64,000 nt of DNA, taken from positions 62,001 through 126,000 of the forward strand of contig NZ_QTJV01000015.1 in the NCBI RefSeq assembly GCF_003412465.1. The letters run 5' to 3'. Shown one piece after another: positions 24,400 through 33,183 of this stretch. Both the position numbers and the translations under genes were made by a program. The DNA comes from Chitinophaga silvisoli. GTDB lineage: Bacteria; Bacteroidota; Bacteroidia; Chitinophagales; Chitinophagaceae. The notes beneath the pieces are model-generated. The model was not told where the DNA came from. It ran no database searches and saw only the letters and a program-made list of their open reading frames with translations. Numbering within the stretch: position 1 is the stretch's first letter; each line of letters opens with the position of its first letter.

Positions 24400-27300
24400 T
24401 TATTTCATTGCATTGTCCTGGTCATCCGCATCTTCCGTTTCTTCGAGCGTGTCTTTGTCACTTCCTCTTTTCAGCTTCACTACCGGGTTACTTTGTGTAC
24501 CCGTTACATTGAAGGGGATGCCCAGGATGCCGAATGGCGGCAAGCCCAGCCGGCCTTTCAGGTTCAGTCTTCCATCAAAGCTGACCTGCCCTTCAAACCT
24601 GGGACGGAATCCTGCTACCCGCATTTTAGTCCGCTCGATTGTAATGATGTTATTATTGATCTTCGACTTGATATTGATTTTAGAAAGATCAGGGTCTCTC
24701 ACATCTTCTTTGCCTGTAGCGCTGCTAACTGCATTGAACAAACGGAAGCCTTTCATTTTTACCTTCTTCACGGACAAGACACCTTCTCCTTTCAGGGAAG
24801 GATAGACCGGGTTCATGTGCTCGTCCAGTCGTCCGCTTAAATGGTAGTCAAGTCCTACGATGCCGCTTGCGCTGGCTGCGGAGCTGGCCATGTCATGGAA
24901 GATTTTTATTTCTTTGTAAGCCCGCCGGATGTCGAATTCCTGTGCGCTGATCCGGTAATCAAATGTAGCCTTCTTCGGGGAGAGACTGGTGTATTTTGCA
25001 TCCATTTCCACAGGTGCGCCAATCATGGTAAAGCCGGTTTTATTCAGCTGCAGGTAATTGCTGTCAATGACCAGCTGGCCATGGAAGCCGGTGATGTTGA
25101 TCCCATTGAAATGAATGCGCGCAGCATCGGCATTCAGGGTCAGCGATAAGTTGGCCGGTACCATCACGACTCCCGGAGATGTAGTGGTGGTGCTTGTAGG
25201 GGAAGTCGTGGCGCCGTTCACCATCAGCTCATCTACAAGGATATAATCGCTTTTCAGGTCAAAGTTGCCATGCAGGACCTGGTTCTTTAGCATCGCATAT
25301 CCGATCACGTTACTTAAATAACCATCGAGGCGAATATTGGATTTACCATAACGGGCATTGAACTGATCGAACCACATTTTGTCCTGGTCAAAACGGAATA
25401 CCCCGTTGGAAATATAAAATGGCAGTGGGAAGAGGTCTGATGACAGGGTGATATCTTTTACAACCAGGCTTCCTTTGTTGTTCAGTTTGTTGTAACGCCC
25501 GGCCATAGCATCGCTTTGGGTACCGCGCAGAGACAGGTTTGTTTTGATCAGTCCTTTTACATCATAGCCTTGCTGAGCAAATACTTTATAGATTTTGCCC
25601 AGGTCGATCGTACCATTGGAGCTAATATCATAACGCAGGTTGTCGAAGTTGTTGAAGTCTGCTTTCAGCACAAATGGCTGACCTTCGAATTCAAAGGAGA
25701 CTGGCTTGAGATTTACGACCAGTGATTGGAAAGTACCCGTAGTATTGGTAATAGTGGCATCGATATTGATTTTCTCCAGGGGGCTGGGATAATATTTTGT
25801 CTGCACAGCACCATTGTTCATGGTCAGGGTAGCGGTGGTGACAGGGAATAATCTCTTTACGGGCACATAGCTACCTTTAGTAACGATGTTAATATGCAGG
25901 TCGCCGGCCAGGGAAGTGCTATCCAGTGGGTAGAACTGCTTCACATCTTCCAGGTGAAGGATTCCTTCCAGGTTGGCATCTACAAGCGGGCTGCTGCCAT
26001 TGCTGACCTGGAAATAGCCTTTGATATAATTGTTCAGCACATTTGCATTGATATCTTTGATCGCAAAGATGGCATGTGCATAATTACTATCAGGGCAGGA
26101 TGCCTGGATATTGAAGTTGATATTGTCAACGGCTTTGGGCAGGGAGGCATATTTTACATACCCGTTATGGAAGCTGGATTGTAAACTGAATACAGGGATA
26201 CTGCTAATGACAGTATCCGCCTGTTTTTGCAGTCCATGGTAGACGACCGATTTTGCATATTTCCCATCTGCCAGCAGGTGTGCCTGGAATCGACCTTTCA
26301 TTTCAAATGATTGAAGGCCTACGGCTTTACTCCATTTTTCAAGGTCAATGTCGGTATTTAGTTTTACATGAACCTCGGGTGTGGTCAGGCCTTTTAATTG
26401 CATAATGGCACTGAAATAGTCCTTGTCAATATTGAAGAAAACAGAATCGATATTCACGATCAGGCTATCGGTATTTAATTGTCGTAGCTGTGACTGGAAG
26501 TTGAGGAACAGGTTTTTTACGGGGGCTGGGGCTTTTGCGTTGGAGATCATGCCGTTCCTGATTTGTACATTAAAGGTCAGGTCGGGCATGGTGTTCGTTT
26601 CAGCAATGTATTGGCCGCTTAGGGTAGCATTTACATCCGCTGAGCCCTCGATATGTGTCTGTTCTAACCAGGTGGTATATTCATGGGGAAGGGCACTGAA
26701 AATGGCGTTGAGACTGGATTCTTTTGAAAGGAGTTTGAAATCCATCGCATAGCCGTTCTTCAGGAACCCGAATTTCCCATTCAATTGAACGGGGAGTTCA
26801 TTTATTTTAAGATCGTTCTTTTCGAACACCAGGTCCAGGGAATTGGTATTGACTTTAGTGATCAGTTCCCCATCCAGCTTTTTATTCTGGATATAAGGTG
26901 TATTGCCATAGGAAAGGTCGAAAGAGGATGCCCGGAGGCGGGAATACAGATCAAACTGTGCCTTGCTGAGATCTCCTTTACCCAGATAATCGATGTTTTG
27001 GGCTTTGACAAGGAGGGGGAGGGACTGGTCATTGTAAATGATATTACATTGTTCCAGCTGGATGCGTGCTATTTTCAGAGATGCGCTGCTACTGTCTGTC
27101 TGAGTGCTGGTGGAAGACGGTGTAGACTGGTATACGTTGTAGTTAGGGTGGCCTGCGGCATCAACCATTATGTGGATATTTCCTTTGGTGAGGTAGATCT
27201 CATCAATCCTGACGGCACTGGAAAATACGCTGGCAAGGTTAACACCGAGGGCTACTTCATCAGCGGCGATGAGCGTGTCATGCTGGAAGGGAGCGGCCCC

Positions 27301-27543
27301 TTTGAGACTAAAGTCATAGAGTGTAAGGGTAAGGGATGGAAAGTGATTGAAGAAGGAAAGTCTTGCTTTAGAGAAGTTGAGATCACCTGTAATGGTGTTA
27401 TTGGTCCACGTCTTGATCTTATTGCTGATTGTGGTAGGAAAGAGAACGGGGAGGAGAAATAACAGTAATAAAAGTGATGCAATTGTGATGGAAACAATCT
27501 TCAGTGTTCTTAATGCTGTTCTTTTGATTTGGAGGAAGCTCAT
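24400..27543 (-). CDS. AsmA-like / DUF748-type envelope protein
   Basis: 1047 residues. A membrane anchor lies at about residues 14-35, followed by the typical first block (TGDLNFSKARLSFFNHFPSLTLTLYDFSLKGA) of AsmA proteins. The rest is a long run of beta strands (TVNIDSVFFNIDKDYFSAIM-like), with an AsmA_2-like C-terminal region (GEGVLSVKKVKMKGFRLFNA, RFEGQVSFDGRLNLKGRLG, PFNVTGTQSNPVVKLKRG) and an acidic tail. Such proteins (AsmA, TamB, YhdP) span the periplasm as lipid-conducting beta grooves; this one probably helps move phospholipid to the outer membrane (inference from family). A threonine/serine-rich loop (TTSPTSTTTTSPG) interrupts the sheet. Single-gene unit with its own terminator. 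Confidence 0.88.
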   Translation of the reverse strand: MSFLQIKRTALRTLKIVSITIASLLLLLFLLPVLFPTTISNKIKTWTNNTITGDLNFSKARLSFFNHFPSLTLTLYDFSLKGAAPFQHDTLIAADEVALGVNLASVFSSAVRIDEIYLTKGNIHIMVDAAGHPNYNVYQSTPSSTSTQTDSSSASLKIARIQLEQCNIIYNDQSLPLLVKAQNIDYLGKGDLSKAQFDLYSRLRASSFDLSYGNTPYIQNKKLDGELITKVNTNSLDLVFEKNDLKINELPVQLNGKFGFLKNGYAMDFKLLSKESSLNAIFSALPHEYTTWLEQTHIEGSADVNATLSGQYIAETNTMPDLTFNVQIRNGMISNAKAPAPVKNLFLNFQSQLRQLNTDSLIVNIDSVFFNIDKDYFSAIMQLKGLTTPEVHVKLNTDIDLEKWSKAVGLQSFEMKGRFQAHLLADGKYAKSVVYHGLQKQADTVISSIPVFSLQSSFHNGYVKYASLPKAVDNINFNIQASCPDSNYAHAIFAIKDINANVLNNYIKGYFQVSNGSSPLVDANLEGILHLEDVKQFYPLDSTSLAGDLHINIVTKGSYVPVKRLFPVTTATLTMNNGAVQTKYYPSPLEKINIDATITNTTGTFQSLVVNLKPVSFEFEGQPFVLKADFNNFDNLRYDISSNGTIDLGKIYKVFAQQGYDVKGLIKTNLSLRGTQSDAMAGRYNKLNNKGSLVVKDITLSSDLFPLPFYISNGVFRFDQDKMWFDQFNARYGKSNIRLDGYLSNVIGYAMLKNQVLHGNFDLKSDYILVDELMVNGATTSPTSTTTTSPGVVMVPANLSLTLNADAARIHFNGINITGFHGQLVIDSNYLQLNKTGFTMIGAPVEMDAKYTSLSPKKATFDYRISAQEFDIRRAYKEIKIFHDMASSAASASGIVGLDYHLSGRLDEHMNPVYPSLKGEGVLSVKKVKMKGFRLFNAVSSATGKEDVRDPDLSKINIKSKINNNIITIERTKMRVAGFRPRFEGQVSFDGRLNLKGRLGLPPFGILGIPFNVTGTQSNPVVKLKRGSDKDTLEETEDADDQDNAMK

Positions 27544-27921
27544 ATAAGCGACCGGTATTTTTTAGACCTGGTGTAAAGGTAAGTAGATTTTCATGAGCTC
27601 GATAGGTTATAGGCTCAATACCAGTAAGTTATATTAATTAAATTGCATGTGTTTGCCTGAGTAGTGGATGTATAAATAGAATTAGTTATTCATTTGAAAG
27701 GGGGTAGCAATTATTTGTGTATTGGCGGGGGTATTTTTTGGGGAATAATTGACAAAAAAGTTAATTGTGATTCGTTAAAGTATGTGGCCGGCTCAATTGA
27801 TACACTTTCTTTCAGAAAGACATTATGAAAAAATAATACGAATGTTATAAATTCGCTTTTCCTGTCAGCCTGTTTTGAACTGTCAGGGTCTTTTTAAAAC
27901 TTTTAATAATAAAAAGGAAGT
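27544..27921. other. Divergent intergenic region between asmA-like and maoC-like genes
   Basis: 378 bases, AT-rich, no gene seen. It contains a small inverted repeat (CGAAT...ATTCG near 27839-27855) and a homopurine A-rich leader just before the MaoC start. It should hold both divergent promoters; I could not place them reliably. Confidence 0.4.
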
Positions 27922-28377
27922 ATGGTAATCGTCAATAGTTTCGCAGAATATCAAGCATTTGAAGGTAAAGAAATTGGTAATTCTGAATGGCATAAAATAG
28001 ACCAGGCCCAGATCAATAAATTTGCCGATGCAACGCTTGATCATCAATGGATCCATTGCGATGAAGAGAAGGCAAAGAATGAAGGACCTTTCAAAGCTAC
28101 CATTGCCCATGGTTATTTGACATTGTCATTGATTCCTTATCTCTGGAAGCAGATTGCAGATATCCGCAATGTGAAGATGGAGATCAACTATGGTATCGAG
28201 AGTTTTAAATTTGGCCAGGCGGTATTGGTGAATGATGAGGTGCAGCTGAATGCGAAGCTCAAATCTATCATTGATTTGAGAGGGGTTACCAAGGTGGTAA
28301 TTACGGCTACGCTTAATATTAAGGGGAAGAACAAACCTGCTTATGTGGGTGATGTGGTGTTTTTGTATCACTTCTAG
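27922..28377 (+). CDS. MaoC family (R)-specific enoyl-CoA hydratase-like protein
   Basis: 151 residues with a single hot-dog domain. Catalytic hydratase-2 motifs are present: FADATLDHQWIHCDEEKA carries the D-x4-H pair, and GPFKATIAHGYLTLSLIP is the MaoC signature. The tail (TKVVITATLNIKGKNKPAYVGDVVFLYHF) fits the last strands. The enzyme should hydrate trans-2-enoyl-CoA to (R)-3-hydroxyacyl-CoA, or act on a related thioester. There is no adjacent fatty-acid pathway gene, so the substrate is open. The gene is followed by a bidirectional terminator. Confidence 0.9.
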   Translation: MVIVNSFAEYQAFEGKEIGNSEWHKIDQAQINKFADATLDHQWIHCDEEKAKNEGPFKATIAHGYLTLSLIPYLWKQIADIRNVKMEINYGIESFKFGQAVLVNDEVQLNAKLKSIIDLRGVTKVVITATLNIKGKNKPAYVGDVVFLYHF

Positions 28378-28407
28378 GAAAGATAAGAGGCCTATAGGGC
28401 TGCAAAT

Positions 28408-28447
28408 AAAAAAGGGGCAATACAGCTTGGCTGTGTTGCTCTTTTTT
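28408..28447. terminator. Bidirectional terminator
   Basis: GCAATACAGC pairs with GCTGTGTTGC (one G-T) around TTG, flanked by A-run and T-run. It lies between convergent genes. Confidence 0.85.
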
Positions 28448-28467
28448 ATTGTGTTTAAAAACCGGGT

Positions 28468-28920
28468 TTAATACATCAGGGAAAAAACCAGGTATGTGCC
28501 CAGGCTGAAGAGAATATGTACCAGGCCTATGGATAGCACGTATGTAAACACTGGTATAAGGGGTGGATTGGGATGGAAGCGGATAAATAATGACCAGAAA
28601 ATGATGGCGACGATGCCTGTGGATAGTCCGAATAGGATGCTGGAATTTATGGTAAGGGCTAAATATCCCATTTGCCATAGGAAGTAATAAATGAAGGCAA
28701 AAAAGATTCCTATCAGGTAGTGGACGGCAATTCCTAATAGGATATCGGGGGTGGATCGGGTTAGTCCTTTTTCTTTTGTAGTATGGTTGGCGAGCATGGT
28801 CGCCAGGATGCCTACTACTTTATAGTTTTTTCCTGTAAGGGCGGAGAGGAGGTATACTGCGCCTGTCATTAATAGGGTACCTGCTATACCGGCGATGATA
28901 ATGATGAGGTAGTTCTGCAT
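28468..28920 (-). CDS. Small polytopic membrane protein, unknown
   Basis: 150 residues from ATG 28920 (MQNYLIIIIAGIAGTLLMT); the frame is open further upstream into the decayed repeat, but that part is not protein-like. Four hydrophobic segments are seen at about 3-25, 60-82, 88-108 and 120-145. Between the first two lies a conserved-looking loop (GKNYKVVGILATMLANHTTKEKGL, with a conspicuous H-T-T-K). The layout recalls DUF2938-like membrane proteins, but I cannot assign it. It ends at a shared terminator with the MaoC gene. Confidence 0.6.
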   Translation of the reverse strand: MQNYLIIIIAGIAGTLLMTGAVYLLSALTGKNYKVVGILATMLANHTTKEKGLTRSTPDILLGIAVHYLIGIFFAFIYYFLWQMGYLALTINSSILFGLSTGIVAIIFWSLFIRFHPNPPLIPVFTYVLSIGLVHILFSLGTYLVFSLMY

Positions 28921-29010
28921 ATAAAATTGTGTCTTGCTTAATTGTAGGGCAATAAAAATTATACCAGAATGAGTTGGGGGCGTAAAAACGATTCCAGGAC
29001 TATTATAAGC

Positions 29011-29065
29011 AAAAAAAGGAACATCAATTGATGTCCCTTTTCTTTGCACAGGGAACTATTGGATA
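29011..29065 (-). repeat. Decayed tRNA-3'-end/terminator repeat, copy E (most diverged)
   Basis: A hairpin (AAAGG-A-ACATCAATTGATGT-C-CCTTT) is followed by CTTTGCACAGGGAACTATTGGAT. This matches the layout of the copy at 34508 (AAGGAACATC stem, then GTACAGG...GAACTATTAT), shortened and diverged. It also serves as an intergenic terminator-like element. Relationship to the tRNA family is plausible, not certain. Confidence 0.45.
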
Positions 29066-29077
29066 GAGTATTTTCAA

Positions 29078-31027
29078 TTATTCTTTCATACCTCCCGTCT
29101 TATATAAATAATAAGCCGTTTGATAAGTAGCAATTGTCTTTTTTATAAGCAATTTATCATCAGGGATGGATAGTAAATCATCGGTTTGTTTGTCCAGTTT
29201 AAATTCGCCCACCTGTTGTTGCGGACTTAAAACAGTCAGTGTATCATGTTGGAGATACCCCAGTTTTTGATAAGTAGCAAGCCATGCCCTGGATTGATAT
29301 GTTGGTAACAAAACATCCTGTCCGTACCAGTTTGTCTCATATTGCCAGTGTAGTAAACCAAATAGGGTGGGGAAAAGATCAATTTGTGAACACTGCTGAC
29401 TGATGGTTTTTAAAGTGTCGTTTTTGAGATTATAAACAAGACAGGGAATATGATATTTTGAAACATTGATTTCGTTCTTACCCGCACTGCTGGCGCAATG
29501 ATCGGCGACGAATATGATCACTGTATTTTTAAACCATGGCTTGGACTGTATATGTTTTAAAAATTCACCAATGGCATAATCAGTGTATTTGACTGCTCCT
29601 TCACGACCGGAACCGGATGGAATATCAATCTTTCCGGATGGGTAAGTAAAGGGCCTGTGATTGGAGGTAGTCATTACAAAATCAAAAAACGGCCGTTGGT
29701 GACTGTATTGGGTATCTGCATGGCGGATGACTGCATCATACAGGTCTTCATCGCAAATACCCCAGGCATTTTTAAAGTGAATAGCTTGTGCAGGAATCGT
29801 TGTGCGGGTAGTAGCTAATTGTTCACTAGGTAATAGTCGTTCGCCATTATCGGTAATGTCAAATCCGTTGTTTCCGAAGAAGTTATTCATATTGTCGAAG
29901 AACCCATCCCCTCCATAAAAAAAGGTAGTGGAGTACCCTGCTTTTCTGAAAATTGAGCCTACAGTATACAGATGGCCATTGTCTTTTCTCCTTACGATAC
30001 TGTTGCCCGGGGTAGGAGGCACGCATAAGGAAAGGGCCTCCATTCCCCTAACGGTGCGTGTACCGGTAGCATACATATTGGTAAACAGGATAGCACAATT
30101 GGCCAGGGAGTCGAGAATAGGAGTAATGTGTTGATCATTACCGAAATGGTGCATATACTCTGCGCTTAAACTTTCGATGGTCACCAGTATAACATTGGGT
30201 CGGAGGGCCTGACCGGGGTTTGTGACGATTCTGCGTAAGCTATTATTGCCATTGACGAACTGGATGGATGGCTCCTGCAACTGTTTTTGGGTTATAGCAA
30301 AAGCTTCCCTTTCTTCTTCTTTTGCATAGAAGTCGTAGTAATTCAGTTCGTTATTTTTGAATGCGGCAAAGAATGAAAAGATACCGGCCTTGGCGAGTTC
30401 GTTCTGATAACGGTTATTACCGCTATCAGCCCAGGAATTGGAGACAAGGAAGTAACCCGCCAGGGTGAGCGTTAACACCGACCCTGTCATTAAAAACCTC
30501 TTTTTAAGGGGTGTATGGGATTGAAAACTTTGCAGGAAGATTTTCTTTTTATAAAATATAAAAAATACCAGCGATGTAAGCAGGACCATGCTGCTGATTA
30601 GCCAGGGTAGCGGGTAAGATTGATTAATGTTATTAATTACCTCGAATGTGTATATGAGATAGTCGACTGCAATGAAATTGAACCGGCTTTCAAATTCGTC
30701 CCAAAATGCGAGTTCTGCAAAGAAGGAGAACATGACAATCAGTACGACAATATAAAAACAGGTAAAGGTGATAATACGGTTCAAAAGGGTATTGTTCCAT
30801 TTTTGTGGTAACAATAATAAGTAGAGCGAATAGGCGGCACTGAAAAATAAGGCGACCATGCTGTCAAAGACAAGTCCTTTTGCATAAATATTTAAAATTG
30901 CCGGAAGTGTGATACTTGCTTTTTGCCAGGTCAGTACTAAGAAGATTGTTCTTATTAAGAAAGAGACAATCAGGAAGAAAATGAAAAAATTAATCAGTAC
31001 GGAATATCGTGTCTTACGTGAGTTCAT
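29078..31027 (-). CDS. LTA synthase family sulfatase-fold phosphotransferase
   Basis: 649 residues. Five hydrophobic segments fill the first 200 residues (LINFFIFFLIVSFLIRTIFLV, ..., FLMTGSVLTLTLAGYFLVS). The extracytoplasmic catalytic domain follows, with RPNVILVTIESLSAEYMHHF (metal-binding Glu), MYATGTRTVRGMEAL (the nucleophile threonine in TGTRT/VRG), FDFVMTTSNHRPF and IIFVADHCASSAGKN (metal-binding D-H). This is the LtaS/OpgB layout: transfer of glycerol phosphate or a similar head group from lipid to an envelope acceptor. Bacteroidota do not make lipoteichoic acid, so the acceptor is unknown. The gene lies in the accessory stretch next to a decayed tRNA-like repeat. Confidence 0.9.
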   Translation of the reverse strand: MNSRKTRYSVLINFFIFFLIVSFLIRTIFLVLTWQKASITLPAILNIYAKGLVFDSMVALFFSAAYSLYLLLLPQKWNNTLLNRIITFTCFYIVVLIVMFSFFAELAFWDEFESRFNFIAVDYLIYTFEVINNINQSYPLPWLISSMVLLTSLVFFIFYKKKIFLQSFQSHTPLKKRFLMTGSVLTLTLAGYFLVSNSWADSGNNRYQNELAKAGIFSFFAAFKNNELNYYDFYAKEEEREAFAITQKQLQEPSIQFVNGNNSLRRIVTNPGQALRPNVILVTIESLSAEYMHHFGNDQHITPILDSLANCAILFTNMYATGTRTVRGMEALSLCVPPTPGNSIVRRKDNGHLYTVGSIFRKAGYSTTFFYGGDGFFDNMNNFFGNNGFDITDNGERLLPSEQLATTRTTIPAQAIHFKNAWGICDEDLYDAVIRHADTQYSHQRPFFDFVMTTSNHRPFTYPSGKIDIPSGSGREGAVKYTDYAIGEFLKHIQSKPWFKNTVIIFVADHCASSAGKNEINVSKYHIPCLVYNLKNDTLKTISQQCSQIDLFPTLFGLLHWQYETNWYGQDVLLPTYQSRAWLATYQKLGYLQHDTLTVLSPQQQVGEFKLDKQTDDLLSIPDDKLLIKKTIATYQTAYYLYKTGGMKE

Positions 31028-31132
31028 AGCGGAATAAATCCCGAAGTACGACCCGAAATCTGTAGAAATCCTGAGTGGGGTTTAAAGGGAGGGGGAATAG
31101 GTGGAATTGTCAGGATCTGCAGTTTTAATGTA

Positions 31133-31714
31133 TTAATTTGCCCTGGCATATTGGTTTCGGATCCGGCTGAGTGTTTCCCTGGAGACACCGAGATAGGAAG
31201 CGATCATATGAAGTGGAACCCGGTTTAAAATATCCGGGTATGATTTCATAAAGTTGATATATCGTTCTTCGGCTGTATGACTAATATTACTCATGATGCG
31301 GTTTTGACTGGCATCGAAGCTTCTAGCCATCAATCTGTCTATGAATTCCTTAAACGGAGGAATGGTGTTGACAAGCCGGGTGAAATCTTCTTTTTCGATT
31401 AGCAGCAGCTCACTGTTTTCGAGTGCATCAATATTGTTCCTGGAGGGGGTGCCGTTATTATAGCTTTCGGTGTCGCTAAGCCACCAGTTTTCGACGGCAA
31501 ATCGCAATATGTGTTCTACGCCGTCCTCGCCGACCCGATAATTACGGAGACATCCTTTGGCGACGAAACAGTTGTAATGACAGATGTCGCCTTCCTGCAG
31601 CAAATACTGTCTTTTGCGAAGATGCTTATTGATTGTCACAGCGCGCACCTCTTCCAGCTCTTCCTCTGTGAGTCCAGCTTTTTCCTTTAAATACGCTGCG
31701 AAAACTTCGAACAT
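31133..31714 (-). CDS. Crp/Fnr family transcriptional regulator
   Basis: 193 residues. The N-terminal cNMP-binding roll is recognisable (RKRQYLLQEGDICHYNCFVAKGCLRNYRV, HILRFAVENWW) and is followed by the dimer helix (EERYINFMKSYPDIL) and a compact helix-turn-helix (VPLHMIASYLGVSRETLSRIRNQ). This short form is common in Bacteroidota; FNR-type iron-sulfur cysteines are not arranged as in FNR. It lies downstream of an SDR gene but behind that gene's terminator, with its own TATTTTTG -7 element 17 nt before the ATG. It may regulate the SDR gene, which has a TGTGA-N6-TCACG site upstream. Confidence 0.9.
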   Translation of the reverse strand: MFEVFAAYLKEKAGLTEEELEEVRAVTINKHLRKRQYLLQEGDICHYNCFVAKGCLRNYRVGEDGVEHILRFAVENWWLSDTESYNNGTPSRNNIDALENSELLLIEKEDFTRLVNTIPPFKEFIDRLMARSFDASQNRIMSNISHTAEERYINFMKSYPDILNRVPLHMIASYLGVSRETLSRIRNQYARAN

Positions 31715-31730
31715 AGAAACGCTATTTTGA

Positions 31731-31738
31731 CAAAAATA
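31731..31738 (-). promoter_or_regulatory. Bacteroidota -7 promoter element (TATTTTTG) of the Crp/Fnr gene
   Basis: Exact match to TAnnTTTG on the minus strand, 17 nt upstream of the ATG, giving a very short leader. The -33 region is weak. Confidence 0.5.
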
Positions 31739-31788
31739 TCTAAATTTTAGAGGTAAACAGTAAAATTTGGGACACTAATGCCGATAAA

Positions 31789-31819
31789 AAGTCCCGGTTG
31801 CTACAAGCAACCGGGACTT
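31789..31819 (-). terminator. Terminator of the SDR gene
   Basis: AAGTCCCGGTTGC pairs over 13 bp around TACAA; on the minus strand a T-run follows. It separates the SDR gene from the Crp/Fnr gene. Confidence 0.88.
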
Positions 31820-31863
31820 ATAAAAAGCGTATTCATTCAACTACTTAAAAGGGAAGGCTTTGT

Positions 31864-32658
31864 TTAAAATGCCGATTTGATCACACCGCCATCGGCACGT
31901 AAGGCAGCACCATTAATGGCAGCAGAAAGCGGACTGGCGAGATAGGTTACCAGGCTGGCGATCTCTTCTGGCTTGATAAAGCGTTTAAGAATTGAGGTAC
32001 CTCTCATGTTGGTAAAAAATACCTTTTCCATTTCTGTTTCACTGAGGCCCTGTTGTTCCGCAGTCACCTGCAGAAAATTGGTGATAGCCTCAGTCGAGGT
32101 TGGCCCTGGCAATATTGTATTTACCGTTACAGCAGTGCCCTGGGTCATTTCCGCCAGACCCCGGGATAAAGCCAGTTGGGCTGTTTTCGAAACACCATAT
32201 TGAATCATTTCGGCGGGAATTTGTACGGCAGATTCACTTGAGATAAAAATGATGCGTCCCCAGTTCTCTTTCAGCATATTTTCAAAATAGGCACGTGATA
32301 AGCGTACTCCGCTCAGCACGTTAACACTATAAGTATCCAGCCATTCCTGGTCGGGGATATCTTTGAATGCTTTCGGCTGCCCGATGCCGAGATTATTAAC
32401 CAAAATATTAACCGTAGGGTATTGGCTGACAATGAGTTCTACACCTTCAGGGGATCCAAGGTCTGCAATCGCTTCGAATATATTGGGGTTGCCGGTTTCG
32501 GATTTGATCTTCTCAACAGCTGTTGTTACGCGTTCTGAAGTTCTTCCGTTTACTATAACTTTTGCGCCTTCGGCTGCCAGAGACTTCGCGATGGCATAGC
32601 CTATTCCTGTAGTTGATCCGCTGACAAGAGCAGTTTTATCTTTTAAATTGAGATTCAT
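31864..32658 (-). CDS. Short-chain dehydrogenase/reductase (SDR)
   Basis: 264 residues, single Rossmann domain. The cofactor loop is VSGSTTGIGYAIAK (TGxxxGIG type), and NGRTSERV after strand 2 suggests NADP(H). The structural NNxG motif is NNLGIG. The catalytic set is the serine in IIFISSESAV and Y-x3-K in YGVSKTAQLAL. The C-terminus GAALRADGGVIKSAF is typical. The substrate is unknown. It is transcribed alone, followed by a strong terminator; a Crp/Fnr-type gene lies next downstream and a Crp-like site lies about 200 bp upstream. Confidence 0.93.
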   Translation of the reverse strand: MNLNLKDKTALVSGSTTGIGYAIAKSLAAEGAKVIVNGRTSERVTTAVEKIKSETGNPNIFEAIADLGSPEGVELIVSQYPTVNILVNNLGIGQPKAFKDIPDQEWLDTYSVNVLSGVRLSRAYFENMLKENWGRIIFISSESAVQIPAEMIQYGVSKTAQLALSRGLAEMTQGTAVTVNTILPGPTSTEAITNFLQVTAEQQGLSETEMEKVFFTNMRGTSILKRFIKPEEIASLVTYLASPLSAAINGAALRADGGVIKSAF

Positions 32659-32857
32659 GATTTGATTTTTTTAATATGATTTTGACCTATTGGGAATTAT
32701 TTGCCGGTAATAAAAAGTTCGGCTGTGATTTTTAAATGCTCGCAGATACTTTGGGATACTGATCGGCGGGCCATTTTACTTTCTTATACATGATTTAATT
32801 TTTATCAAAGTTCGTCCACCCGGTTGTATTGAGTGAGGGCATTTGACATAATTTGTA

Positions 32858-32873
32858 TGTGATAAATGTCACG
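32858..32873. promoter_or_regulatory. Crp-like binding site TGTGA-N6-TCACG
   Basis: Nine of ten positions match the TGTGA-N6-TCACA consensus of Crp-type regulators. It lies 200 bp upstream of the SDR start; a Crp/Fnr regulator gene is the next gene after SDR. Function inferred from match and context only. Confidence 0.35.
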
Positions 32874-33000
32874 ATTAGAGAGAGGGTATATGCTGGCAGT
32901 TTACTGATTATAGAACTAAAAGGGTGATAGGATGCGAAATAATTCCATTATGCGGGTTTTATTGCCGAACAGGCGAACGAACTAGCCTAAAAACAAAAAC

Positions 33001-33183
33001 GGCAACAATACTTTCGTATCGTTGCCTTAATACAGGGAGGGCGACAGATGTCGAATTATTATATGCAGGATTTTAATTTGATACCAGCGTCGTTGAAATG
33101 ATTTTTTTGATAATCAATTGATTGTGTTGTTTGGCGTTGGGTTTTCTTCTACATTGCATGTGTGTTCGGGTTTGAATAAAGTA
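33001..33183 (-). repeat. Decayed tRNA-3'-end repeat, copy D, followed by the start of a DUF6934-like gene
   Basis: A minus-strand hairpin (GGCAAC-ATAC stem, GAAA tetraloop; 33001-33026) is followed by a 53-nt block (33031-33083) identical to copy C (38786-38838) at 43 of 53 positions without gaps. About 70 nt further on, TTCGGGTTTGAATAAA matches the first codons of the DUF6934-like gene at 38921 (ATGTTCGGGCTTGATAAA). The DUF6934 frame here breaks at once. The rest of 32659-33148 shows no gene. Confidence 0.65.

Noticed and set aside
29078..31027. Calling the LTA-synthase-like gene ltaS
   Set aside because: Bacteroidota lack lipoteichoic acid; only the enzyme family is supported.
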